10,238 bases of DNA from an uncultured bacterium (GTDB lineage: Bacteria > Bacillota > Clostridia > Oscillospirales > Acutalibacteraceae). The translations under genes were made by a program, and so were the position numbers. Below the pieces are notes generated by a model. It had not been told where the DNA came from, searched no databases, and saw nothing but the letters and a program-made list of their open reading frames with translations. How positions within the stretch are numbered: the first letter of the stretch is position 1; each line of letters starts with the position of its first letter. This document shows, piece by piece, positions 1 through 5,703 of the stretch. The stretch is taken from assembly GCA_905215055.1 (NCBI GenBank), contig CAJMOH010000072.1, positions 1 to 10,238 of the forward strand, read 5' to 3'.

Positions 1-212
1 GGCTCGTCGCGCAGGCGGCGGAAGTGCCGCCCAGCCCCATTGGAAGGGCAGCGCTGTGGCCCGCGTTTTCAGCCTTAGGGGAGATGCTCCCAGGCAGGGC
101 GGTGGGGTTCGTCGCGCAGGCGGCGGAAGTGCCGCCCAGCCCCATTGGAAGGGCAGCGCTATGGCCCGCGTTTTCAGCCTTAGGGGAGACATTCCCAGGC
201 AGGGCGGTGGGG
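1..212. repeat. 105-bp tandem direct repeat, about two copies
   Basis: The stretch from 4 to 107 recurs at 109 to 212 with an offset of exactly 105 bases. I count four differences: 56 versus 161, and the adjacent triplet 85-87 versus 190-192. The first copy runs to the window edge, so more copies may lie outside. Each unit holds a small hairpin (GGCGG-AAGTG-CCGCC, near 17-31). Because 105 is a multiple of three, several frames stay open through both copies and would give a 35-residue protein repeat. No ribosome binding site or recognisable protein supports translation. I read it as a GC-rich intergenic tandem repeat, possibly part of a dispersed family. The alternative is the 3' part of a repeat protein gene entering from the left. 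Confidence 0.85.
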
Positions 213-236
213 CAAGCCCCAAAGATCCTTTCTTTC

Positions 237-290
237 AAAGCATGCCGGGCCGGCTCCGTAAGGGTGCGCCCGGCATGCTTTTCTACTTTT
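237..290 (+). terminator. Intrinsic terminator for rightward transcription
   Basis: A perfect 14-bp inverted repeat (237-250 against 268-281) encloses a 17-nt loop. It is followed on the + strand by a T-rich run ending near 290. On the minus strand the stem is followed by a poorer T tract. It therefore most likely ends a transcript entering from outside the left edge and passing through the 105-bp repeats. Confidence 0.75.
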
Positions 291-310
291 AGTATACCAC
301 GGCCCAGGGC

Positions 311-343
311 AAAAGAAAACAGACAGGTGTTGCCCTGTCTGTT
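311..343 (-). terminator. Intrinsic terminator of the three-gene leftward operon
   Basis: A perfect 10-bp inverted repeat (318-327 against 334-343) with a 6-nt loop is followed, in the leftward direction, by a T-rich tract (complement of 311-319). It lies 20 nt after the stop codon at 363-365. It faces the rightward terminator at 237-290, so the two transcription units converge here. Confidence 0.85.
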
Positions 344-362
344 GGTTATTTTCAAACATCGC

Positions 363-848
363 TCAAAAGCCCAGGGGGATTAGCATCAGGTACGGGGCGG
401 TGAACAGAGCGATTGCCAAGCACAGCTTGTGAAGCTGACGTTTTTCCAGGCCGGTTTTTCGGAACGAGAGCAGCCGGTTCAGCCAGTAGAGCAACACCCC
501 GGCCAGTGCCACGCCGGGCAGCGCGTAGAGGGTGGCGCCGGGGAATAACATGGTCCGGGCGGTGACACCCCCCTCCACGAGAAAGCAGAGACCGGCAACC
601 AGCAGCGCCCCCGCAGCGTCGCAGAGAAATCCAAGAAGCCACACCATCCAAATGCTTCGCCGCCACAGCTTGAACTTTTCGGGAAGTCTCAGCCGCCAGG
701 CGGCGACTGCAAGCACAAGGCTGTCGATGGCGAAGTTCGCCAGCATCACCAGCGCCAGGCCAGGCGGCCAATACACCAGGGCAGGCCAGGCCAACAGCAT
801 AAACCAGAAGGGGAAGATTACATTGTAGAGCCGCACTTCTTTTTTCAT
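363..848 (-). CDS. Small multi-pass membrane protein, function unknown
   Basis: This encodes 161 residues from an ATG at 848, preceded by AGGAG with 8 nt spacing; that is why longer upstream starts, which would run back into the hydrolase gene, are rejected. About five hydrophobic segments are visible, near residues 8-27, 31-51, 64-91, 104-125 and 139-159. Basic loops at 52-66 and 129-140 are plausible cytoplasmic faces. There is no signal-peptide cleavage site, catalytic motif or recognised domain. The start follows the hydrolase stop by 28 nt and a terminator follows the stop by 20 nt, so it is the last gene of the MORN-hydrolase operon. It could anchor the other products or act as an immunity or partner protein; this is inference. 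I do not recognise the family. Confidence 0.85.
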   Translation of the reverse strand: MKKEVRLYNVIFPFWFMLLAWPALVYWPPGLALVMLANFAIDSLVLAVAAWRLRLPEKFKLWRRSIWMVWLLGFLCDAAGALLVAGLCFLVEGGVTARTMLFPGATLYALPGVALAGVLLYWLNRLLSFRKTGLEKRQLHKLCLAIALFTAPYLMLIPLGF

Positions 849-876
849 GGAAAACACTCCTATCTCGTTGGGGCGG

Positions 877-2184
877 TTACACGTCGCACAAACAGCCCCG
901 CTCTCCAGTCGGTCCCACCACCCGAATGGCGCAGCCCGGCTCCTTGGGGGAGGCGCTTCCGGCGGCGGGACATTTGATGGCCAGTCCCGGCCCGCTCTGC
1001 TGGTCATAGCAGTAGCCAAGCCGGTTGCAGCACCCCTGGGAAGCCCGGAACCATTTGCAGGCCCCCGTGTTGGCACAGTGCCGCACCGAGTCCTCCCGGT
1101 CGATGTAGGCCTGGGCCACGGCGCCTCCCGCGTGGTACTCCCCGTTGCTGATTAAGATGTGGGCGGCGCTCATGTCGGCGAACAGGTTGCTGTACCCGCT
1201 GGCCGTGCCGTGATGGGGCGCCTTCAAAATGTAATACCCGTCGTAGAGCTGGTCCATAATTTCCAGCAGGGTTTCCGGGGAGGCGTCCCCGGTCATCAAA
1301 ATGTCCTGCTCGCTGGGACCGCTCTTCCGCGCGTTGTGAAACACCACCGAGGCCCCGTTGACCCCGGCGGTGTAAGCCCCGGCGTTCAGGGGGTTGAGCA
1401 GGATCTCCCGGGCGTCGTGAGCCTCTGGGGTGTGGTTCAGCTCTTCCCGCAGGGCTTCCAAATCCTTCAGCACCTCGTCCAAATGCTCCAGATAGGCCCG
1501 GCGCCGTTCCGGCAGCGCCCGCCCAGACACGGAGAAGGCCTGGCCGCACTTGACGTACAGGGTGAGGAATTCCTCCTTCCGCCGGAGAAATTGTTGAACG
1601 CAGGCCGGCTGGAAGGGGGAGGAGAACAGGACGTTCAGTCCCTCCAGCGCCTCCGAAAGCTGGGCCTCGAAGGGATACGCCTCTGTTCGGGGCCAGAGCA
1701 CCTGATACTCCACGCCGTCAAAATGAAACCGGTCTCCCGCGCCCAGAGTGAAGATTCGATCCTGGCCCAAGCGCTGGCTCAGCGCGCGGAAGGCCTTTAC
1801 GCACCAGGTGTTTACCTGAAAGGAGTCGCTTTGAGGCTGGGCGAACAGGTAAGCGAACAGAGCAAATTCCAGCAGCAGGGGAACCCCCCGGCTGTCCAGA
1901 GGAGACCGGGGCAGCAGCACCCGGCTGAAATATCCCTCCCGGTTTTCCAGAATCCGCTGAAACCCGGAGAGGTGGTCCCGGTGAAAATGGGTCAACAGGA
2001 AATGCCGGTCCATCGAGGACTGATACCGGTCGGCAATCTGGTCCACCCAGCTTTCCAGAGGCACGTCCCCTTCCCGCAGGCGCTGGCTGACGCTGCCGCA
2101 GTCCACCATCAGGACGCTGCGGTCCCGGCCCTCCAGCACCACGCACTCGCCGTATTCCATGTTGAGCAGCTCCACTCGCTTCAC
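877..2184 (-). CDS. ComEC/Rec2-like metallo-beta-lactamase-fold hydrolase with Cys-rich tail
   Basis: This encodes 435 residues from a GTG at 2184, with AAGGGGG about 7 nt upstream; an ATG at residue 9 would cut into the first strand. It has the metallo-beta-lactamase fold signature: D28 in LMVDCG, the metal motif THFHRDH at 65-71, D300 in MTGD and H324-H325 in KAPHHG. The GD plus HHG pairing is typical of the ComEC/Rec2-like branch, whose members often act on nucleic acids or phosphoesters. No signal peptide or transmembrane helix is visible, so this is a free cytosolic domain and not a DNA-uptake channel. Residues 190-260 form a helical, charged insertion. The last 66 residues carry nine cysteines (370, 376, 385, 386, 392, 405, 418, 431, 433), suggesting bound metal or disulfides. 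Second gene of the operon, 24 nt after the MORN gene stop. Substrate unknown. Confidence 0.88.
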   Translation of the reverse strand: MKRVELLNMEYGECVVLEGRDRSVLMVDCGSVSQRLREGDVPLESWVDQIADRYQSSMDRHFLLTHFHRDHLSGFQRILENREGYFSRVLLPRSPLDSRGVPLLLEFALFAYLFAQPQSDSFQVNTWCVKAFRALSQRLGQDRIFTLGAGDRFHFDGVEYQVLWPRTEAYPFEAQLSEALEGLNVLFSSPFQPACVQQFLRRKEEFLTLYVKCGQAFSVSGRALPERRRAYLEHLDEVLKDLEALREELNHTPEAHDAREILLNPLNAGAYTAGVNGASVVFHNARKSGPSEQDILMTGDASPETLLEIMDQLYDGYYILKAPHHGTASGYSNLFADMSAAHILISNGEYHAGGAVAQAYIDREDSVRHCANTGACKWFRASQGCCNRLGYCYDQQSGPGLAIKCPAAGSASPKEPGCAIRVVGPTGERGCLCDV

Positions 2185-2208
2185 AGGCGTTCCCCCTTGC
2201 TCCAGCGG

Positions 2209-3954
2209 TTACAGATCCCAGTCGGGACCTTCGCCGGGAAGGGTCTCCTCCGCCGGCGAATCCTCCTGATCCCGTTTTTGATATAGAATGCCGTTGTAAT
2301 ATTTTCCGTCCTTCCACTCGCCGTCAAAGACGATGGCGCCGGTCTTGTCAAACTCCGTGCCTCGACCGCAGCGCAGGCCGTCCTTCCAGGCGCCATAGTA
2401 GACCAGATTCCCCTCCCGGTCAAAGGCGGAGCCTATGCCCGTGGGTTGGCCGTCCAGCCATTTGCCCACAAACACGGTGCCGTCCGTCCCGTTGTAGGAG
2501 ACGCCTGCTCCCTGCTTTTTCCCGTTTTCAATGCGTCCCCCATAGCGCAGATTGCCATCCTTGTCAAAGAGGGAGACGAATTCCTCCGGCGAGCCGTTCT
2601 TCCATCGGGCCACATGGAGGGCGTGGTCGCTGTCCCGGAAGGAGACCCCCAGGCCGTCCCGCTTGTCCCCCTTCCAGGAGCCCACATAGCAGGGACTGCC
2701 GTTCCGGTAATAGGAGACGCCAAAGCCCTCTCGCTTGCCGTCCTGAAACTGGCCCTCATAGGCGGTCATACCGCCGGGCTGTTGGGTGCGGCCCCGTCCC
2801 CAGGGCTTGCCCTCCCGCAGCTCCCCTAAATAGGAGGAAGCGCCTTTCGGTTCCTCCGCGGCAGCCTTGGACGCCGGCTGCTGGGCGGCGTTTCTGGCCG
2901 CCTGCAAAATGGTCTGGCCCTCCGGGTCCAGAGCGGGAGCCGGTTCCGTCTGGGCGGCAGCTTTTCGGGCGGCCGCCAGAATTTCCCGGTCCTCCGGCGG
3001 AAGAGTCTCCTCCGCGGGCGGCTGGAGAGAGTCCGGCTGCTTTTCCGCTTTTTCCTCCAAAGGCTCTTCCGGGTTGTTCTCCGGGATTTCCTCCGCTGGG
3101 GAAAATTCCTCCTCTGTCTCCTGGAAGGGCGGGGCGGGGGCTTCTGTCAGCGGGGCTGTTTCCGGTTCCTGAATGTGGGCGTATTCCTCCAGGCTGGAGA
3201 AGGTGATTTCCGGGCCGTCCGGCTCTTCCTCTCCAGTCAGGGCGCCTTCCTTTACCTCCCAGGCGGGGAGAAGCACCAGGGTGCCGGTTTTCAGGTCCTC
3301 CAGGGCCTTTTTCCGGTCCTGGGCCTCCTGCCGCGGGCAGTAGCAGAAAACGCCTTCCTTGGTGGAAACCAGCAGTCTTGGTTCTCCGAACCTGGCGTTG
3401 AGCAGGCTTTGCTCCGCCGTTCCCTCCAAATAGGGGACGGGATACAGCAGGGTGGAGCGGTACCGCTTTTTGACGGCGTCCCAGTCGAAGCGCTCAATCT
3501 GATCGTCCGAGTCCACCGGCTTGAAGATTACCCGGGGATTGTGGGCGTCCCAAGGCTCGTAATATTCCGACTTCAGCCACAGCAGGGATTTGTTGAAAAA
3601 CACCCGGCTGGCAATCACGTTGCGAAAGTCTCGGTTTACCAGCACATAGCCGCCCCTTTGCTCAAAGGCCTCCTCCAGCATTAGGCGGCCGGTACCTGTC
3701 ACGTTGGCGGCGGATTTTCGCCAGTAAAAGGAGCGGCGGGAAAGCTTTCCCTGCAATTTTCCCTCAAAGCCCCGGACAATCTCCCGCTTGCCCACCCGCA
3801 GGGCCTTGCGCCCTCCGGTGAAATACCTTTCCCGGGCGGCGGCCAGCTCTCCCCGAAGGATGTCCAAACTGTCCCGGTCAGCAAAGCAGACGCAGTATAC
3901 GTTTCTGGCCAAGAGGCTGAGGCTCATGGCGCTGGATGCGACAGATGATTCCAT
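2209..3954 (-). CDS. MORN-repeat protein with unrecognised N-terminal domain
   Basis: This encodes 581 residues from an ATG at 3954, with AGGAG 8 nt upstream and a promoter just beyond; the open frame extends further but without a site that explains it. Residues 1-235 form a mixed alpha/beta domain rich in aromatic and basic residues that I do not recognise. Residues 240-370 are a Glu/Pro-rich, probably disordered linker containing a near-duplicate (EILAAARKAAAQ at 324-335 and TILQAARNAAQQ at 348-359). From 375, eight MORN units start every 24 residues exactly (375, 399, 423, 447, 471, 495, 519, 543), each of the form Y-x-G-x-W-x-D-G-K-x-x-G-x-G. MORN repeats elsewhere scaffold proteins or associate with membranes. 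No membrane segment is seen. The first gene of the operon with the hydrolase and membrane protein. Confidence 0.88.
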   Translation of the reverse strand: MESSVASSAMSLSLLARNVYCVCFADRDSLDILRGELAAARERYFTGGRKALRVGKREIVRGFEGKLQGKLSRRSFYWRKSAANVTGTGRLMLEEAFEQRGGYVLVNRDFRNVIASRVFFNKSLLWLKSEYYEPWDAHNPRVIFKPVDSDDQIERFDWDAVKKRYRSTLLYPVPYLEGTAEQSLLNARFGEPRLLVSTKEGVFCYCPRQEAQDRKKALEDLKTGTLVLLPAWEVKEGALTGEEEPDGPEITFSSLEEYAHIQEPETAPLTEAPAPPFQETEEEFSPAEEIPENNPEEPLEEKAEKQPDSLQPPAEETLPPEDREILAAARKAAAQTEPAPALDPEGQTILQAARNAAQQPASKAAAEEPKGASSYLGELREGKPWGRGRTQQPGGMTAYEGQFQDGKREGFGVSYYRNGSPCYVGSWKGDKRDGLGVSFRDSDHALHVARWKNGSPEEFVSLFDKDGNLRYGGRIENGKKQGAGVSYNGTDGTVFVGKWLDGQPTGIGSAFDREGNLVYYGAWKDGLRCGRGTEFDKTGAIVFDGEWKDGKYYNGILYQKRDQEDSPAEETLPGEGPDWDL

Positions 3955-3996
3955 GTTCACGCTCCTGTTTTCAAGCAATGCGGCAATATAGGAGCT

Positions 3997-4025
3997 ATTA
4001 TAGCACATTTTTCCCGTTTGGGACA
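3997..4025 (-). promoter_or_regulatory. Promoter of the leftward MORN operon
   Basis: Read leftward, a perfect TATAAT (complement of 3997-4002) is preceded by TGC, making an extended -10. The -35 position at 17 nt spacing (4020-4025) reads TGTCCC, a weak match. The predicted start gives a leader of about 36 nt before the MORN gene's ATG. Confidence 0.7.
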
Positions 4026-4028
4026 GGT

Positions 4029-4062
4029 TTTTTCCGGGAAAACCCATCCAGGCCCGGAAAAA
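4029..4062. promoter_or_regulatory. Inverted repeat between divergent promoters, candidate operator
   Basis: A perfect 10-bp inverted repeat, TTTTTCCGGG (4029-4038) and CCCGGAAAAA (4053-4062), is separated by 14 nt. It sits exactly between the two -35 positions of the divergent promoters and has no T run outside the arms that would make it a terminator. A dimeric regulator could bind here and affect both directions. The regulator is unknown. Confidence 0.45.
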
Positions 4063-4063
4063 T

Positions 4064-4092
4064 TTCCTTTTGGGCGCTTTCCGTGATATAAT
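4064..4092 (+). promoter_or_regulatory. Probable mscS promoter
   Basis: A perfect TATAAT at 4087-4092 is preceded by TGA at 4084-4086 (extended -10). The -35 position 17 nt upstream (TTCCTT) is weak. Transcription from here gives a leader of roughly 210 nt. A second, poorer candidate is TATGAT at 4193-4198, which would give a shorter leader. Confidence 0.55.
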
Positions 4093-4310
4093 GTTTTCAG
4101 CAAGCGGCAGGCGGAAAACGCGGGAGGAAAGCCTTCCCGCTGCCGGCTGGCTTTGGCGGCGCTGCGTCCCCTTCGCGGCAAGCCCGCCGGGGTATGATAC
4201 AAGAATCATCCGGAGAAGTGAAAAAACGCGGGCGGAGGGCGGTGCTTTTCGCCTGACTTTAGCGGCTTGCGGTACGATGACGGAAGAATCCACAGGAAAG
4301 GGTGAAAGCA

Positions 4311-5126
4311 ATGGATTGGCAGGTAATTTGGTCGAATTTTCTCCACGGCTTGGCGGACTTTGCCGGAAACGTGGTGCTGGCGGCGGTGATTTTCTTTGGA
4401 GGGTGGTTTTTGGCTCGGCTGGCTGCCCGGCTGACCAAGAAAACCATCTCCAAGGGCAAGGTAGACGCACTGGCGGCCAGCTTTTTGGGCTCTCTGGTCA
4501 AGGCGGTGGTGTTGGTGGTGGCAGGCGTCAGCGCGGTGGCCCAGCTGGGGGTGAACATCACCTCCCTGGTGGCGGCGCTGGGCGCGGCGGGCCTTACCGC
4601 CAGCTTCGCCCTGCAAGGGAGCTTGTCCAACCTGGTCAGCGGGATTCAGATCATCTTCACCAAGCCCTTTCATATGGGGGACTATCTGGCCTTTGGCACC
4701 TATGAGGGAACGGTGAAAAAGATCGAGATTCTCTCTACTACTCTGTCCACCTTCGACAACAAGGAGGTGGTAATTCCCAACTCCATGATTACCAGCGACG
4801 TGGTGGTGAACTTCACCCGCAGCGGCACCCGCCGGCTGGACCTGAGCTACGGCGTTTCCTATCAGGCGGATTTAAAGCGGGCCAAGGAAATTCTGAAGGA
4901 GCTGGTGGAGAGCGACAGCCGGATTTTTTCCGACCCGGCTCCCTTAATCGCCGTGGGGGAGCTGAGGGACAGCTCGGTGACGGTGGTGTGCAAGGTCTGG
5001 TGCAAGGAGGAGGACTATTGGTCCATCTATTACCGGATGCAGGAGGCCGTCAAGGAGGCCTTCGACCAGGCCGGCATCTCCATCCCCTACCCTCAGCTGG
5101 ACGTGCACATGAGGCAGGAAAAGTAG
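4311..5126 (+). CDS. mscS: MscS-family small-conductance mechanosensitive channel
   Basis: This encodes 271 residues. I chose the ATG at 4311 because AGGAAAGG ends about 9 nt before it; the in-frame GTG at 4302 would leave no spacing. The channel opens under membrane tension and releases solutes during hypo-osmotic shock. Three membrane segments are visible near residues 18-37, 58-79 and 86-116, fewer than in large MscS paralogues and like classical MscS. The third is the Gly/Ala-packed pore helix (AALGAAGLTASFALQGSLSN), followed by the family's KPFHMGDY beta domain, the VIPNSMI segment near 155-160 and the final IPYPQLDV motif near 258-265. Length fits the family. It is transcribed alone, divergent from the MORN operon, and ends in a terminator shared with the next gene. 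Confidence 0.95.
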   Translation: MDWQVIWSNFLHGLADFAGNVVLAAVIFFGGWFLARLAARLTKKTISKGKVDALAASFLGSLVKAVVLVVAGVSAVAQLGVNITSLVAALGAAGLTASFALQGSLSNLVSGIQIIFTKPFHMGDYLAFGTYEGTVKKIEILSTTLSTFDNKEVVIPNSMITSDVVVNFTRSGTRRLDLSYGVSYQADLKRAKEILKELVESDSRIFSDPAPLIAVGELRDSSVTVVCKVWCKEEDYWSIYYRMQEAVKEAFDQAGISIPYPQLDVHMRQEK

Positions 5127-5128
5127 AG

Positions 5129-5159
5129 AAAAAGGAGAAGCGGCTGCTTCTCCTTTTTT
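5129..5159. terminator. Bidirectional terminator between mscS and the XRE gene
   Basis: An 8-bp stem, GGAGAAGC (5134-5141) with GCTTCTCC (5146-5153), encloses GGCT. It is flanked by five A on the left and six T on the right, so it works in both directions. The A/T flanks can extend the stem. The leftward regulator gene's stop codon begins at the last T of the tract, so the two convergent genes are packed tightly against it. Confidence 0.92.
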
Positions 5160-5623
5160 CATGCTTTCTTCCACCGTTTCAGTGTGGGCAAAAACCGCAG
5201 CAGCTCCTGCCGGGCTTCTTCTGCTGTGAGGTGCAGGCCGTTTTCCCGGTTCCAATCGTCCAGGCTCCGCAGGTTGAGTTCCGCCATCTCTTCCACCGTG
5301 TCCGCCAGAAGGAAGCGGCCCTGCTGGTAGCAGAAGGCGCAGTAGTCCGCTGCGAGGCTTCCGTCCGGTTCGGTTCCCCGGTCGCCAGGTGTGCGCAAGG
5401 GCATCCCACAGCTTTGGCATTGGCCGCAAGGCTCTCCCAGCAGCTGTTCCACCGACACGTGAAAGGCGGCTGCAATGGCTTTCAGCGTGTCCGTGCTGGG
5501 ATAGGTGTTCCCGGTTTCCCATCGGGAGACAGCTTGCCGGGTCACGTGTATCTGCTGGGCAAACTGGCTTTGGGTCAAGCCCTTCTGGGTCCGCAGGCGC
5601 AGGATTGCATCTTTGATTTCCAT
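5159..5623 (-). CDS. XRE-family regulator with C-terminal zinc ribbon
   Basis: This encodes 154 residues from an ATG at 5623, with a strong AGGAGGTG at 5633-5640. Residues 4-62 form a helix-turn-helix of the HTH_3/Xre type: the segment LTQSQFAQQIHVTRQAVSRW (16-35) holds the recognition helix, followed by the typical ETGNTYPSTDTL and VSVEQLL. Residues 66-104 match the putative zinc-ribbon family seen after such domains (Pfam Zn_ribbon_2, from memory): CQSCGMPL, GTEPDGS, YCAFCYQQGRF, with C69/C72 and C95/C98 as likely zinc ligands and C66 extra. It probably represses transcription, perhaps its own, since a palindrome lies beside its promoter. The signal sensed is unknown. It follows the SpoIID gene on the same strand but has its own promoter. 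Confidence 0.92.
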   Translation of the reverse strand: MEIKDAILRLRTQKGLTQSQFAQQIHVTRQAVSRWETGNTYPSTDTLKAIAAAFHVSVEQLLGEPCGQCQSCGMPLRTPGDRGTEPDGSLAADYCAFCYQQGRFLLADTVEEMAELNLRSLDDWNRENGLHLTAEEARQELLRFLPTLKRWKKA

Positions 5624-5647
5624 CGTTTCGCGCACCTCCTTTTTTGT

Positions 5648-5676
5648 ATTGTAACAGGGATAGGGGACACGCGCAA
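5648..5676 (-). promoter_or_regulatory. Promoter of the XRE regulator gene
   Basis: Read leftward, TTGCGC (complement of 5671-5676) and TACAAT (complement of 5648-5653) are 17 nt apart, and the -10 is preceded by TGT (extended -10). The start codon follows about 25 nt downstream of the -10. Confidence 0.7.
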
Positions 5677-5691
5677 GCAACTTGTAGTTGC
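5677..5691. promoter_or_regulatory. 15-bp palindrome, candidate XRE operator
   Basis: GCAACT-TGT-AGTTGC is a perfect 6-bp inverted repeat with a 3-nt centre. It abuts the -35 of the regulator promoter and lies 12 nt after the SpoIID stop. Xre-type dimers commonly bind such short palindromes, so autoregulation is plausible. It has no T run and is a poor terminator. Confidence 0.5.
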
Positions 5692-5703
5692 CCTGACAGC
5701 GGA

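Larger units (their letters stand above)
3955..4310. other. Divergent intergenic region between MORN operon and mscS
   Basis: These 356 bases hold no gene I can support. From left to right they contain the leftward operon's short leader and promoter (3997-4025), a 10-bp inverted repeat (4029-4062), the likely mscS promoter (4064-4092), and about 210 nt of mscS leader. The leader begins with a hairpin-forming stretch (4106-4144). A 12-codon GTG frame at 4218-4256 is too weakly supported to call. Confidence 0.7.

Noticed and set aside
24..383. Repeat-encoded 119-codon frame through the 105-bp repeats
   Set aside because: The open frame follows from a repeat length divisible by three. It has no convincing ribosome binding site, runs through a terminator, and does not resemble a known protein.
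849..1076. N-terminal extension of the 161-residue membrane protein
   Set aside because: It would overlap the end of the hydrolase gene with a soluble Pro/Arg-rich segment; the ATG at 848 has AGGAG at the right distance.
1159..2286. Long open frame on the + strand opposite the hydrolase gene
   Set aside because: It is antisense to a gene with intact catalytic motifs and a ribosome binding site; its translation is Gln/Val/Gly-rich with no family resemblance, as expected in GC-rich DNA.
3955..4470. N-terminal extension of the MORN protein by up to 172 residues
   Set aside because: The extension would be translated across the promoter and its leader, and would overlap the mscS start region. 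The ATG at 3954 has a good AGGAG site.
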